Both the position numbers and the translations under genes were made by a program. The notes beneath the pieces are model-generated. The model made no database searches, was not told the origin of the DNA, and saw only the letters and a program-made list of their open reading frames with translations. Shown here piece by piece: positions 1-11,756 of a DNA stretch of 64,000 nt. How positions within the stretch are numbered: position 1 is the first letter of the stretch; each line of letters starts with the position of its first letter. Source of the DNA: Mycoplasma phocoenae (GTDB lineage: Bacteria; Bacillota_I; Bacilli_A; Mycoplasmatales; Metamycoplasmataceae); assembly GCF_012934855.1 (NCBI RefSeq), contig NZ_CP051481.1:372001-436000 (forward strand), read 5' to 3'.

Positions 1-57
1 ATAAAGGACGAAGAAAATAAAAAAATGATTCAACAATTATTAGATGAGGCATCATAA
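1..57 (+). CDS. atpF: ATP synthase subunit b, C-terminal tail (partial)
   Basis: Only the last 18 codons lie in the window; the reading frame enters from the left edge and ends at TAA 55-57. The residues are charged and helical (ending LLDEAS), as expected for the C-terminal end of the peripheral-stalk b subunit. The identity rests mainly on position: in the conserved atp order atpF directly precedes atpH, which starts 3 nt later. The b subunit anchors F1 to the membrane sector and holds the delta subunit. The start and membrane anchor are outside the window. Confidence 0.8.
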   Translation: MKDEENKKMIQQLLDEAS

Positions 58-60
58 AAC

Positions 61-594
61 ATGTTAGAAAAAGAAAAAATCCAAAATTACGCAATCGCTC
101 TTTTTGAACTATCCACAGAGCAAAACAAAACTGATGAGTTTTATATTCAATTCAAAAAGATTACATCAGCATTTAGAGATGAACCTGATTTTGCTAAAGT
201 TTTGAACTCTTATTCAATACCAAATGAAGACAAATATAAAATGATTGACAATGTTTTCAGTGGTAATGATCAATTGATTATTAATTTTATTAAGATACTA
301 TCAAAAGAGCATATGATAACTAAAATTGTGTACATTTACGAAGTTTTCAGAAACTTTTATTATGAAGCTAAAAAAATCAAAAGAGGAACTATTTTCTCTA
401 CAACGCCACTTACTGAAAAAGAAATTGAGCAATTTACTCAAAAATATTCAATTATGTTTAATTTCAATCTAATTCTAAAAAACAGAATAGATAAAAGTAT
501 TATAGGTGGAGTAAAAATCGTAATTGATGATATTGTGATTGATAACACAATACTAAATCAATTAAATAAATTAAAAGACTCAATATTAAAATAA
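61..594 (+). CDS. atpH: ATP synthase subunit delta
   Basis: 177 residues, the normal length for the delta (OSCP) subunit, which joins the top of the F1 head to the b stalk. The N-terminal half is an all-helical domain (starts [18 protein letters not shown], the family's typical 'YA.AL.e.a' opening). The C-terminal part carries a sheet region with the typical [11 protein letters not shown] signature (about residues 148-158), matching the conserved 'iGG..i.igd' delta motif. It lies between the atpF tail (3-nt gap) and atpA (10-nt gap containing AAGGAGG), so it is co-transcribed in the ATP synthase operon. Confidence 0.95.
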   Translation: MLEKEKIQNYAIALFELSTEQNKTDEFYIQFKKITSAFRDEPDFAKVLNSYSIPNEDKYKMIDNVFSGNDQLIINFIKILSKEHMITKIVYIYEVFRNFYYEAKKIKRGTIFSTTPLTEKEIEQFTQKYSIMFNFNLILKNRIDKSIIGGVKIVIDDIVIDNTILNQLNKLKDSILK

Positions 595-604
595 AGGAGG
601 ACAA

Positions 605-2167
605 ATGCCATTAAAACCAAATGACCTTAGTGCAATAATTAAAAAACAAATTAAAAACTTTGCAAAAGTTATTTCAACTGAAGAAATCGGTGAGATTGTA
701 ACATTGGGAGACGGTATTGCATTGGTTTCAGGTCTTGATAATGCCAAATTGGGTGAATTATTAGACATGGGTAACGATGTGTATGGAATGGTTCTAAACT
801 TAGAAGAAGAACTTGTTGGTGTTGTTATTATGGGTGATACTAACAAGTTAACTGAAGGTTCAGAAGTTAAAAGAACAAACAAAGTCATATCTACAACAGT
901 TGGTGATGAATTACTTGGTCGCGTTGTTGACGCGTTAGCAAATCCTATTGATGGACAAGGAAAAATTGATGCTGAGTTAACAAGTGAAATTTTTAAAGTA
1001 GCGCCAGGAATAATGACACGTCAATCTGTTGACCAACCTTTGGAAACTGGAATTATTGCTATTGATTCAATGGTGCCAATTGGTAGAGGACAACGTGAGC
1101 TTATTATCGGTGATCGTCAAACAGGTAAAACATCAATAGCGATTGACGCGATACTAAATCAAAAAGGTAAAAACATACATTGTATTTATGTTGCAATAGG
1201 TCAAAAAAATTCAACAGTTTCTCAAATTGTTGAACAACTAAAAAAAGATGATGCATTGGAATATACAACAATTATTAATGCGTCAGCATCTGAAAGCGCA
1301 CCACTTCAATATATTGCTCCTTATACTGGAGTAACTATTGCTGAGTACTGAATGTCAAAAGGGAAGGATGTTTTAATAGTTTATGACGATTTAACTAAAC
1401 ATGCAGTTGCATATCGTACATTGTCATTATTATTACGTAGACCTCCAGGTAGAGAAGCTTACCCAGGGGACGTATTTTACTTACATTCACAATTATTAGA
1501 ACGTTCAGCACGTTTAAATAGCGAAAATGGTGGTGGATCATGTACAGCCTTACCAATCATTGAAACACAAGTTGGAGATATTTCAGCTTATATACCTACC
1601 AACGTTATTTCAATTACAGATGGTCAAATTTTTACTAAAGAAGATTTATTTAACTCAGGGCAACGTCCGGCAGTTGATGTTGGCTTCAGTGTTAGCCGGG
1701 TTGGTGGAGCAGCACAAATTAAAGCCATGAAACAAGTATCAAGTTCATTAAAACTAGAATTGGCTCAATATAATGAAATGCAAGCTTTTGCTCAGTTCGG
1801 TTCTGACTTAGATGAAAGTACAAGATCAATACTTGATCACGGTGCAAAAGTTTATGAATTCTTAAAACAACCACAAGGTCAACCAATAAATCAAATTGAT
1901 CAATCGCTATTATTGTTCTGTATTAAATATCGTTTAACAAACCCTATACCTAAAGAAAACATAAATGAATTTAAAAATCAATTCTTATCGTTCTTTAAAC
2001 AAGACAAAACAGCAAAATCATTGAGATTGAAATTAATAAACAAAAAAGCATTTGATGATGAAATAATTAGTTCATTAAAAGAAGTTATTAAAAACTTTAT
2101 TCAAACTTATATTAATAAAATACCAAATTATGATAAAAATGCTCATCCAAGCATACCGAAAGATTAA
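605..2167 (+). CDS. atpA: ATP synthase subunit alpha
   Basis: 520 residues, the usual size of the alpha subunit, which forms the non-catalytic nucleotide sites of the F1 hexamer. The frame contains TGA at 1349-1351, read as Trp; under the standard code the gene would look split in two. The N-terminal beta barrel is followed by a Walker A loop GDRQTGKTS (about residues 169-177), and the second half shows [14 protein letters not shown] and ISITDGQIF, both hallmark alpha motifs. A strong Shine-Dalgarno sequence (AAGGAGG) precedes the ATG. The atpG start is 2 nt after the stop. Confidence 0.98.
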
Positions 2168-2169
2168 TT

Positions 2170-3021
2170 GTGGCAGATTTATTAAATATTAAACACCGTA
2201 TTGATTCAGTAACGACAACTAAAAAAATAACTAAAGCAATGGAATTAGTTGCAACAGCCAAATTAGGTAGAACGAAAAACGATTACGATAAAATAAAAAT
2301 TTATTATGATCGTGTACAAAGCATTTTTGATAATTTAATGGTTCATAGTGAAGAAATTGAAAAAACTATTAATGTTGAAGGAAGTAAAAACGGAGTACCC
2401 AAATCTTTATATATCATAATTGGATCCGATTTAGGTTTGTGCGGTGCTTATAATGCGAACTTGGTTAAATTAGTTAAAGAAAATATTAATAAAGATTCAT
2501 TAATGATTGTTATTGGCTCAAAAATGTTAAATGCTTTTAAAAAATACGATAATCAAATTATTCAATCATTTATTAAAATAGGCGATACATTAGAATATTC
2601 ATTAGCTCAAGTTATTTCAAAAAAAATATACGACACTATTCAGGAGATCTATGTAAAAGATGTAAATATTATTTATACTGAGTATATTAATAGCATCACA
2701 ACTAATCCTGTTATAAAACAAATATATCCAATAAAAGAAAAAACTCAAACTAGCGAAGTTCCTAAAATTGATTTGTCGATTTATGAACCGAGCCCAAGTT
2801 ATATTCTAGCTAGTTCATTTGGTATGTATTTTGAAGCTGAAATGTATTTAGCTTTAGGAAGTTCAAAATTATCAGAAATGTCTTCACGGCGTACAGCAAT
2901 GGAAAGCGCTACTGATAATGCAGAAGAATTAATCAAAAAACTTCAATTAAGCTACAACCGTACTCGTCAAGCCAAAATTACTGAAGAACTTACTGAAATC
3001 ATTAGTGGTTCATCATCATAG
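2170..3021 (+). CDS. atpG: ATP synthase subunit gamma
   Basis: 283 residues; the central rotor shaft of F1. The two terminal helices are recognisable: the N-terminal '[21 protein letters not shown]' region and the C-terminal '[16 protein letters not shown]' followed by [16 protein letters not shown]. The middle [10 protein letters not shown] sequence is the conserved gamma Rossmann-like segment. The start is GTG at 2170, 2 nt after the atpA stop, with no separate Shine-Dalgarno sequence, so translation probably depends on coupling to atpA. It is followed after 11 nt by atpD with GAAAGGA as ribosome binding site. Confidence 0.97.
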   Translation: MADLLNIKHRIDSVTTTKKITKAMELVATAKLGRTKNDYDKIKIYYDRVQSIFDNLMVHSEEIEKTINVEGSKNGVPKSLYIIIGSDLGLCGAYNANLVKLVKENINKDSLMIVIGSKMLNAFKKYDNQIIQSFIKIGDTLEYSLAQVISKKIYDTIQEIYVKDVNIIYTEYINSITTNPVIKQIYPIKEKTQTSEVPKIDLSIYEPSPSYILASSFGMYFEAEMYLALGSSKLSEMSSRRTAMESATDNAEELIKKLQLSYNRTRQAKITEELTEIISGSSS

Positions 3022-3032
3022 AAAGGAATAAA

Positions 3033-4468
<1,436 letters not shown>

Positions 4469-4469
<1 letters not shown>

Positions 4470-4822
4470 TGGCTAATAAAGTTTATTTAACGATAACGAC
4501 TCCAACAGGAAGTTATTTAGAAACAGAAACAAACATTGTAACAGTAAAAACTACTGAAGGTTATATAGGATTACAAGCTAATGGCACTGAATTTATGGCT
4601 GCTTTAGTAGCGTCTAAAATGTTTGTAACTTCAGAAAATAATAACCAAAAAACTTATTATATAAATCAAGGAATTGTTCACGCTAAAGACGATAAAATCG
4701 ACATTATCGTAAATAACATTAGTGACAAGGCTCTTGAAGAAATCAAATTTAAACCTTCAGATAATAGCAACTTTAGTTTTATTGAAGAAACAAAACTGAA
4801 ACGTTCAATTGCGAAAAAATAA
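4469..4822 (+). CDS. atpC: ATP synthase subunit epsilon (short form)
   Basis: 117 residues. The N-terminal beta-sandwich domain is recognisable (TPTGSYLETETNIVTVKTTEGYIG and a following beta-rich stretch). Family members are usually about 130-140 residues, with a C-terminal helical hairpin that can insert into F1 and inhibit ATP hydrolysis. Here only about 30 residues follow the sandwich, so the helical hairpin seems shortened or absent. Last gene of the operon: it overlaps atpD by 1 nt and is followed at once by an intrinsic terminator. Confidence 0.93.
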
Positions 4823-4825
4823 TTT

Positions 4826-4850
4826 AATCGGGTTTTTCCCGATTTTTTTT
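4826..4850 (+). terminator. Intrinsic terminator of the atp operon
   Basis: AATCGGG (4826-4832), loop TTTTT, CCCGATT (4838-4844), then a run of T. A perfect 7-bp stem directly after the atpC stop. Confidence 0.9.
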
Positions 4851-4893
4851 TATTTATGTTCTGTTTTTTTACTTTTATTAACAAAGGAGAAGA

Positions 4894-5631
4894 ATGAATA
4901 AATTTATTATTTACTTTACATTTAAACACAACGGCGATTGACGTAAAATATTTCAAGATTTTCACTCGAAGGAAATAATAGAACAAAAAGAAATTGTAAA
5001 ATATGACAAAATATTGAAACAAATGGGCCTACAGCATTTAACAATTCTTGATAATCAATATCCAAACAAATTAAAAAATGTTTATCAACCTCCATTTACT
5101 TTGTTTTATAAAGGTGATTTAAATTTACTTAATGATTCGATATTTTTATCCATAGCAGGAGATTTAAAGGATGATCAAAACAATGATTACATTATTAAAA
5201 CACTAAGCCAAATCAATAAAGATAACAACATAACATTAGTTACTTTTTCGTCAAATTATACTAACAAAACAGTATTGGATTATTTTATAAAAAATAACAT
5301 GAAAATAATTATGATTCATCCTTCCGGGATAAATGAAAATGACAAATATTTTCAGTTTAATTCAGTAAATATACTACATATTACTGAAGTTCCCATAGCA
5401 GTAAAAAGCAACAAAAAATATACCGAAATGGCTAATAGATTAATTAGTGCCATTAGCGACAAATTAATTATTTATTCAATAACGAAAAATAGTAATTTAA
5501 ATAAAATGATCAATGATTTTTTAGACATAGGTAAAGACATTTATGCATTTCCAAATGTATTTAATGACTATCAAAACTGAACAAATTACTTAATTGAACA
5601 AGGGGCTAAAATCATTACCGGATTTGCTTAA
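4894..5631 (+). CDS. dprA: DprA/Smf-like DNA-processing protein (degenerate)
   Basis: 245 residues, with TGA Trp codons at 4939-4941 and 5578-5580. The start is chosen for AAAGGAG 5 nt upstream. The segment YPNKLKNVYQPPFTLFYKGD matches the DprA signature 'YP..L..i.dpP..Ly.kG', and the C-terminal NYLIEQGAKIITGF matches 'N.LI..GA.lv'. DprA loads RecA on incoming single-stranded DNA during transformation. The usual conserved Rossmann motifs (S/G-rich dinucleotide loop, 'SG.A.GID..AH') are not visible, so the DNA-binding function may be altered. It stands alone between the atp and deo genes. Confidence 0.7.
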
Positions 5632-5709
5632 TTTGCATTGGTAATAAAGCGTTTTTTGAATTGAAAAAATCCAGTAAATTCATTAATATCCCTAATAGAT
5701 TTTTTAATG

Positions 5710-5718
5710 TGCTAAAAT
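5710..5718 (+). promoter_or_regulatory. Extended -10 promoter of the deo genes
   Basis: TGC-TAAAAT at 5710-5718, 30 nt before the deoD ATG, which has AAGGAG as ribosome binding site. No clear -35 box. The 117-nt gap upstream holds no other gene. Confidence 0.5.
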
Positions 5719-5748
5719 TTATTAAAATAAATTACTTAAGGAGAATAA

Positions 5749-6459
5749 ATGACACCACATATAAATGCAAAAGAAGGATCAATAGCTAAACTAGTTTTAA
5801 TGCCAGGAGATCCATTACGTGCAAAATTTATTGCAGAAAAATTTTTAGAAAACCCAGAACTTGTTTCAAACGTTAGAAACGTGTTAATGTATACGGGAAC
5901 ATATAAAGGGGAAAGAGTTACAGTGGCAGCATCGGGAATGGGTGTACCATCAATCGGTATTTATGCCTACGAATTATTCAACTTTTATGGAGTTGAAGCA
6001 ATAGTAAGAATTGGTTCGACAGGAGCATATGTTAAAGAATTAAACTTATACGATGTTGTATTAGCTGAAAGTTGTTACGGAGAAAATACTTCATTCCGTA
6101 AAGCATTTTTAAATGATGAATCAAACATTATTTATCCAACTAAAGATTTAAACGAGTTAATCTTAAAAAACGCAAAAGAATTAAACATTCCAGTTAGCTT
6201 AGAACGTGTACACTCAGAAGATGCATTCTATACAACTGAAAGTGCAGAACAAAGAAGAAAACGTTCAGGTAATTCAGCTTGTGTAGAAATGGAAAGTTAT
6301 GGATTATTCACAGTAGCTGAAAAATTAAATAAAAAAGCCGCTTGCTTATTAACTGTTAGCGATAATTTAGTAACTCAAGAATTTACATCAAGCGAAGAAA
6401 GAGAAAAAGCGTTTGAAAAAATGATGGAACTTTCACTTTCACTTGCTAAGGGTTTTTAA
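5749..6459 (+). CDS. deoD: Purine nucleoside phosphorylase DeoD-type
   Basis: 236 residues, the size of the hexameric DeoD family. It splits purine (deoxy)nucleosides with phosphate into base and (deoxy)ribose-1-phosphate. The start region 'TPHINAKEGSIAKLVLMPGDPLRAKFIAE' region is the family N-terminus with the phosphate-binding MPGDPLR. RIGSTG (about residues 87-92), CVEMESYGLF (purine and ribose binding) and TVSDN with the catalytic Asp complete the active site. First gene of a salvage cluster with deoA, deoC and upp; only 2 nt separate it from the next gene. Confidence 0.97.
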   Translation: MTPHINAKEGSIAKLVLMPGDPLRAKFIAEKFLENPELVSNVRNVLMYTGTYKGERVTVAASGMGVPSIGIYAYELFNFYGVEAIVRIGSTGAYVKELNLYDVVLAESCYGENTSFRKAFLNDESNIIYPTKDLNELILKNAKELNIPVSLERVHSEDAFYTTESAEQRRKRSGNSACVEMESYGLFTVAEKLNKKAACLLTVSDNLVTQEFTSSEEREKAFEKMMELSLSLAKGF

Positions 6460-6461
6460 TA

Positions 6462-7757
6462 ATGAGAATGACAGATTTGATTGAATTAAAAGCAAATAAA
6501 GGAGAATTGTCCAAAGAGCAAATTCAATTTATAGTTTCAAATTTTACAAACAAAAATATTCCAGATTATCAAATGGCAGCTTTTTTAATGGCAGTTAGAT
6601 TAAACGGCATGAATTCAAAAGAAACAGCTTATTTAACTGAATCGATGATGAATTCAGGAAAAGTACTAGACTGAAGTTTTTTAAATACAACTATTGTTGA
6701 TAAACATTCGACAGGTGGTGTTGGTGATAAGGTCTCAATAGTTTTGGGCCCATTATTAGCGGCTGTTGGTTTAACCATGGCTAAAATGAGTGGTAGAGGC
6801 TTGGCTCAAACAGGTGGCACTATTGATAAACTAGAAACAATCAAAGGTTTTAATGTTGTTTTATCTGAAGAAAAATTTAAAGATGTGGTTAAAAAACACA
6901 AAATAGCAATAGTGGGGCAGGATAAAGAGTTAGTTCCAGCGGATAAATTGATTTATGCGTTAAGAGATGTTACTGGAACAGTTCAATCAATACCTTTAAT
7001 TGCATCAAGTATAATGTCAAAAAAATTAGCAACAGGTTCAAATGTGATTTTATTAGATGTTAAATGCGGTTCAGGAGCATTTATGAAAACCGTTGAAGAA
7101 GCAACAGCACTTGGTAAAGAAATGATTGAAATTGGTAAAAATTTAGGTAGAAAAGTTATAGTTGAAATAACAAACATGCAACAACCATTAGGTAGAGCGA
7201 TCGGGAATAAAAATGAAGTTTTGGAAGCTATTCAAACATTAAAAGGCGAAGGACCTAAAGAATTTACAAAATTAATTTATTCATCAGGTTCAGAATTAAT
7301 TAAAGGTTCGAATCTTGCGTCTACGATTGAAGAAGCCAACGAATTAATTGATCAAGCAATATCATCAGGAGCTGCTTTCAAAAAATTCTGCGAATGAGTA
7401 ACCGCACAAGGCGGCGATATTGAAGACACTTTGAAAAGCGATTGATGAAAACCTGCTTACTCAATAGAAATTCAATCAGACAAAACAGGTTATTTAGAAA
7501 TCACAAGCGCACTTGAGTTTGGTCTTTGTGCAATGAAATTAGGTGCCGGTAGAGCAACTAAAGAAGATTTGATTGATAACGAAGCAGGTATTTATTTAAA
7601 TAAAATTACAAATGAGTTTGTAAACAAAGGTGATATATTATTCACTTTATATTCTTCAAAAGAAATTGATAAAAATATAATTAAAGATTTAAAAAATGCT
7701 TATCAAATAAATCAAGAAACTATTGAAAATCCAGTAGTTTTAAAGAAAATTAATTAG
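6462..7757 (+). CDS. deoA: Pyrimidine-nucleoside (thymidine) phosphorylase
   Basis: 431 residues with three TGA Trp codons (6672-6674, 7395-7397, 7443-7445) that would split it under the standard code. The N-terminal helical domain (KELSKEQI-like region, [15 protein letters not shown]) is followed by the family signature [12 protein letters not shown] (phosphate site) and [17 protein letters not shown]. The C-terminal [13 protein letters not shown] is also typical. It releases uracil or thymine and deoxyribose-1-phosphate; the base can go to Upp and the sugar, after mutase action, to DeoC. Whether it is deoA or pdp by specificity cannot be seen, and no mutase gene is in the window. Confidence 0.95.
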
Positions 7758-7765
7758 GAGTAACT

Positions 7766-8434
7766 ATGCAATATAATAGAATGGTAGATCATACCTTATT
7801 GAAACCAGAAGCAACACAAAAAGATATTGATAATTTAATTAAAGAAGCTAAAGAATATAACTTTAAAAGTGTCTGCATAAACCCATCATGAATAAAACAC
7901 GCTGTGGAAAAATTAAAAAACACTGATACAATCGTTTGTACAGTTGTTGGATTTCCATTGGGTTCAATGTCAACTCAAGCTAAAGTTTTTGAAACAAAAT
8001 TAGCAATAAGTCACGGTGCTGAAGAAGTTGATATGGTCATCAACATAGGACGTTTTAAAGACGGCCAATATGACTATGTTTTAAACGAAATTAAAGCATT
8101 GAAATCTGAATGCGGTAAAAAAGTATTGAAAGTAATTATTGAAACAGCATTATTAACAAATTGAGAAATTGAAAAAGCTACTGAAATAGTTATGCAATCA
8201 GGAGCGGATTTTATTAAAACATCAACTGGATTTTCTTACCGTGGAGCATCATTTGAAGACATTGAAATAATGAAAAAAGTAGCTGGAGATAAACTTTTAA
8301 TCAAAGCTGCTGGTGGTATTAAATCATATGCAGATATGGAAAAAATGGCAAAACTTGGAGCAAATAGATTTGGAATGAGTAAGTCAGTGCAAATATTTTC
8401 AAATCCAACTGAAAAAACAGAATCAAATTATTAA
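7766..8434 (+). CDS. deoC: Deoxyribose-phosphate aldolase
   Basis: 222 residues with TGA Trp codons (including 7889-7891 and 8162-8164). The start [17 protein letters not shown] is the classic DeoC N-terminus, preceded by [22 protein letters not shown] with the Schiff-base lysine near residue 151, and IKAAGGIKS (second active-site lysine) are all present. It cleaves deoxyribose-5-phosphate to glyceraldehyde-3-phosphate and acetaldehyde, so DNA-derived sugar can feed glycolysis. The acetaldehyde product is of interest because an aldehyde dehydrogenase relic is present near 30 kb. Confidence 0.97.
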
Positions 8435-8449
8435 AAAATAAGGACAAAC

Positions 8450-9073
8450 ATGATACAAATTTTCGATCACCCATTAATTAAAACTAAATTAACAACAATG
8501 CGAGATAAAGAAACAAATCATTATGTATTTCGTAAAAATTTAAATGAAATTGCCTCTTTGATGGTATTTGAAGTCTTGAGAGATTATAAACCGAAAGAAA
8601 TTGAAGTTATTACTCCCATAGAAGTTAAAACTACTGGATATACATACGACAAAGAAATTGTAATAATCCCAATTTTAAGAGCTGGTCTAGGAATGGTTCA
8701 AGGTATCTTGGACTTAGTACCACAAGCCAGAGTGGGTCATATTGGTATACAAAGAAATGAACAAACGTTCGAGGCGAATGATTATTATTACAAAGTACCC
8801 AACGTTGACAAGGATAGTTACGTGTTGGTTGTAGACCCAATGTTGGCAACAGGAGTTAGCGCTACTGATGCTATTCGTAAATTAAAAAACGAAGGATTTA
8901 CAAATATAAAATTAGTATGTTTGGTTGGCGTACAAAAAGGAATTGATAAAGTTATGGAAGAATTTCCAGAAGTTGATATTTATCTTGCAACAAAAGATGA
9001 AAAGTTAAACGGTAAAAAATACATCGTCCCAGGTTTAGGTGATGCAGGTGATAGATTGTTTGGCACAAAATAA
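8450..9073 (+). CDS. upp: Uracil phosphoribosyltransferase
   Basis: 207 residues, full length. It converts uracil and PRPP to UMP. The N-terminus IFDHPLIKTKLTTMRDKETN is the characteristic Upp start. ILRAGLGMVQG and VDPMLATGVSATDAIRKL (PRPP-binding region, about residues 129-146) are conserved, as is the C-terminal 'YIVPGLGDAGDRLFGT'. It is last of the deo/upp cluster, 15 nt after deoC, with AAGGAC upstream, and is followed by a terminator. Confidence 0.98.
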   Translation: MIQIFDHPLIKTKLTTMRDKETNHYVFRKNLNEIASLMVFEVLRDYKPKEIEVITPIEVKTTGYTYDKEIVIIPILRAGLGMVQGILDLVPQARVGHIGIQRNEQTFEANDYYYKVPNVDKDSYVLVVDPMLATGVSATDAIRKLKNEGFTNIKLVCLVGVQKGIDKVMEEFPEVDIYLATKDEKLNGKKYIVPGLGDAGDRLFGTK

Positions 9074-9077
9074 TTAT

Positions 9078-9096
9078 AAAAAGGACCGCCTTTTTT
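9078..9096 (+). terminator. Intrinsic terminator after upp
   Basis: AAAAAGG, loop ACCG, CCTTTTTT, then A-TTTTT. A short G/C core, but it is placed right after upp and just before the lon operator. Confidence 0.65.
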
Positions 9097-9100
9097 ATTT

Positions 9101-9127
9101 TTAGCACTTTGCTATTTAGAGTGCTAA
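9101..9127 (+). promoter_or_regulatory. CIRCE operator (HrcA site) of lon
   Basis: TTAGCACTT, 9-nt spacer, GAGTGCTAA. The CIRCE consensus is TTAGCACTC-N9-GAGTGCTAA; only the last base of the left arm differs. HrcA represses heat-shock genes through this element, so lon is expected to be heat-inducible. It lies just upstream of the -10 box at 9134-9139. Confidence 0.93.
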
Positions 9128-9130
9128 TTA

Positions 9131-9139
9131 TGTTATAAT
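9131..9139 (+). promoter_or_regulatory. Extended -10 promoter of lon
   Basis: TGT-TATAAT, a perfect extended -10, 4 nt downstream of the CIRCE right arm and 28 nt upstream of the lon ATG, so bound HrcA would overlap the polymerase site. Confidence 0.8.
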
Positions 9140-9167
9140 TTCGTATAATAAGTTTGAAAGGACATAC

Positions 9168-11609
9168 ATGGAGAATAAAAAATATTTATATATACCAATT
9201 AAAAATGACATTGTTTTCGCAGATACAAATCATGATATTTTAATTGGAAAAACTGAAAGTTTACAAATTATTGATTTTTCACAAAATTCAAATATTGAAA
9301 TTGTATTACTACCAAAAATCGAAAACACTGACAATAAGAGCGTTAAATTTCATCAATATGGTACATTAGTAAAAATTGCTAATGTCAAAAACAGTCTCAA
9401 ATTAGCTAAAACTAAAGTTGTTACATTTGAAGGATTGCAACAAGTAGAAATTATAGAAAGAGATGTGGAAGGAACCGATTTAAACGCAGTTGGCTCAGTA
9501 GTAATTGCTAAGCCTGTAGATTTTTACTACTCTGATTTTGAAAAATCAAAAAAAATCTTTGAAAAAATTATAAAAGTAACAAACCAAAACATTTCACGTA
9601 AAAATAGTGATTTTGATAGCTCGGTAGAAAATTTAGATTTATCGTTAACCAGTCAACAATTTTTAACATCTTTAGCTTCGAAAGTTCTTGATAGTTTCGA
9701 CGCCACAATTGAAGAAAAGGATGAAATATTCAGTACTACAGATATTAGTGAACGTATTGAATTAATATACAAATTATTAATTAAAAACATTGAACTACAA
9801 GTTGTTGATGAGGAAATTGATAAAGTATTACGCGGAGAGCTAGAAGATCAACATAGAGAATACTTGTTACGTGAAAGAATGAGAGTAATTCAAAAATCGC
9901 TTGGTGAAGAAGAAAGTGATTTGGATTTTGAAAAAAAATCTAAAGATCCACAATTTAAAAAAATATTCCCAGATGCAGTTATTAAAACAATAGCAAAAGA
10001 AAAATCAAAAATAAAAAACATGATGCCTTCAAGTCCTGAAGCTAATATCAGCAAAAACTATGTAGACTTAATGCAAATTCTTCCATGAAGAAAAGTAGTC
10101 GCAGAAAACTTAGATTTAGAAAACGCAAAAAATGTTTTAGATAAACACCATTATGGATTAAACAAACCAAAAGAAAGAATACTTGAATTTATCGCAGTTA
10201 TGACACATAACAAAATTCAAGATAAAAACAAGAATGATTTATCTTCTATTCCGAATGATCCAAATCACTTTATTGACAATAATTTGTTCGTTTCTAAAGA
10301 GGGAAGCCTAGTTAATGAATCGTTAAGACCTATGCCAATTCTAACTTTAATAGGTCCTCCAGGTGTTGGTAAAACTACTTTAGTAAGATCTATTGCCAAC
10401 GCTCTTGAAAGACCATATATTAAAGTTAGCTTAGGTGGGGTTAAAGACGAATCAGAAATTCGTGGTCACCGTCGTACATATGTTGGAGCCATGCCGGGTA
10501 AAATTATTAATGCTATTAAAAAAGCGGGAGTTTCAAACCCGGTAATTTTACTTGATGAAATAGACAAAATGTCAGCGGATTATCGTGGCGATCCAACTTC
10601 GGCATTATTAGAAGTTTTAGATCCAGAACAAAATGTTAACTTTCAAGATCATTATTTAGAAGTTGAATATGATTTATCAAAAGTTATGTTCATAGCGACA
10701 GCAAACTATTTCGAAAATATTCCCGAAGCCTTAGTTGATCGTGTTGAAATGATTGAATTAAGTTCTTATACTTTTATTGAAAAATTAGAAATCGCTAAAA
10801 AACATTTGATTCCTAAAACATTAGAATTTAATTCATTGAACGAATCACAATATGTGATTTCTGATGATGTTTTAAGTTTTGTAATCAAAAATTACACTCG
10901 TGAAAGCGGAGTTCGTGAGTTGAGCCGTATTTTAGATAAAATTGCTCGTAAAATTGTTGTGAAAATATTATCAAAAGAAATTAAAAATGATTTTGAAATT
11001 ACTACATCAGTAGTTGAAGATTTCCTTGGACCTATTAAATTTGATGAAGCTGAAAATGACAATCACCCTCAAATTGGTACGGTAAATGGTTTAGCTTGAA
11101 CAAGTTTTGGTGGTTCAACTTTACCAATCGAAGTAACAACATTTGATGGTAAAGACGGATTAAAATTAACAGGACAATTAAAAGATGTTATGCAAGAATC
11201 AGCACAAATAGCACTTGCATATGTTCGTTCAAATGCTAAAGAATTCGATATTGATTTTGATTTTGAAAATAAGACTATTCATATTCACGTACCAGAAGGA
11301 GCTGTTCCTAAAGATGGTCCAAGCGCCGGAGTAACGTTTACGACAGCTATCATCAGTGCATTGAGTAAAAAACCAGTTGATAACAATATAGCTATGACTG
11401 GGGAAATTACATTAAGAGGAAAAGTATTACCAATTGGTGGTTTAAAAGAAAAATCATTAGCGGCATCAAGATTAGGTATTAAAACAATATTCATTCCTGA
11501 ACTAAATAAGAAAAACTTGGTAGATATCCCTAAAGAAATAAAAGATAAAATCCAATTTGTTCCTGTTTCAAGTTACAAAACAATTTATGATCACATATTC
11601 AAAAAATAA
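9168..11609 (+). CDS. lon: ATP-dependent protease Lon (La)
   Basis: 813 residues, with TGA Trp codons at 10086-10088 and 11097-11099. Domains: N-terminal substrate domain (residues 1-200), coiled linker with [19 protein letters not shown]+ module with Walker A GPPGVGKT (about 396-403) and Walker [10 protein letters not shown], and the C-terminal peptidase domain with [11 protein letters not shown] containing the catalytic Ser719 and GLKEKSL with Lys762. The Ser-Lys spacing of 43 matches the family. A polar insert of about 40 residues lies before the Walker A loop. It degrades misfolded proteins in the cytoplasm. It has its own CIRCE-controlled promoter and a terminator, so it is monocistronic. 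Confidence 0.98.
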
Positions 11610-11626
11610 GGACAACATCTAATTAA

Positions 11627-11663
11627 TATAAAAACATTCACACGAGTGAATGTTTTTATATAT
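11627..11663 (+). terminator. Strong intrinsic terminator after lon
   Basis: A perfect 15-bp stem, 11627-11641 with 11646-11660, tetraloop ACGA, ending in a T-rich stretch. Confidence 0.9.
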
Positions 11664-11691
11664 TTATTCAGCAAAAATAAATTAAAAATAT

Positions 11692-11745
11692 AAAAAAACA
11701 GCGTTTTTTAGCTGTTAATTTTTAAAAAAATACTCATATATGAGT
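11692..11745 (-). terminator. Two successive terminators after the dUTPase gene
   Basis: On the minus strand, the palindrome at 11731-11745 (TACTCAT...ATGAGTA) is followed by seven T. A second hairpin ACAGC/GCTGT (11698-11715), again followed by seven T, comes next. Both stand just after the stop at 11757. Confidence 0.75.
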
Positions 11746-11756
11746 AAAATTTCATT

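Noticed and set aside
605-2167. atpA, deoA, lon, secDF, alaS and others appear split into pieces
   Set aside because: Every break is a TGA inside a conserved domain; reading TGA as Trp restores full-length proteins. These are not pseudogenes. Only the aldehyde dehydrogenase has a true frame change.
5614-5656. ATTACC/GGTAAT pairing after the DprA-like gene as a terminator
   Set aside because: The left arm lies inside the coding region, the loop is long, and the T run is separated from the stem.
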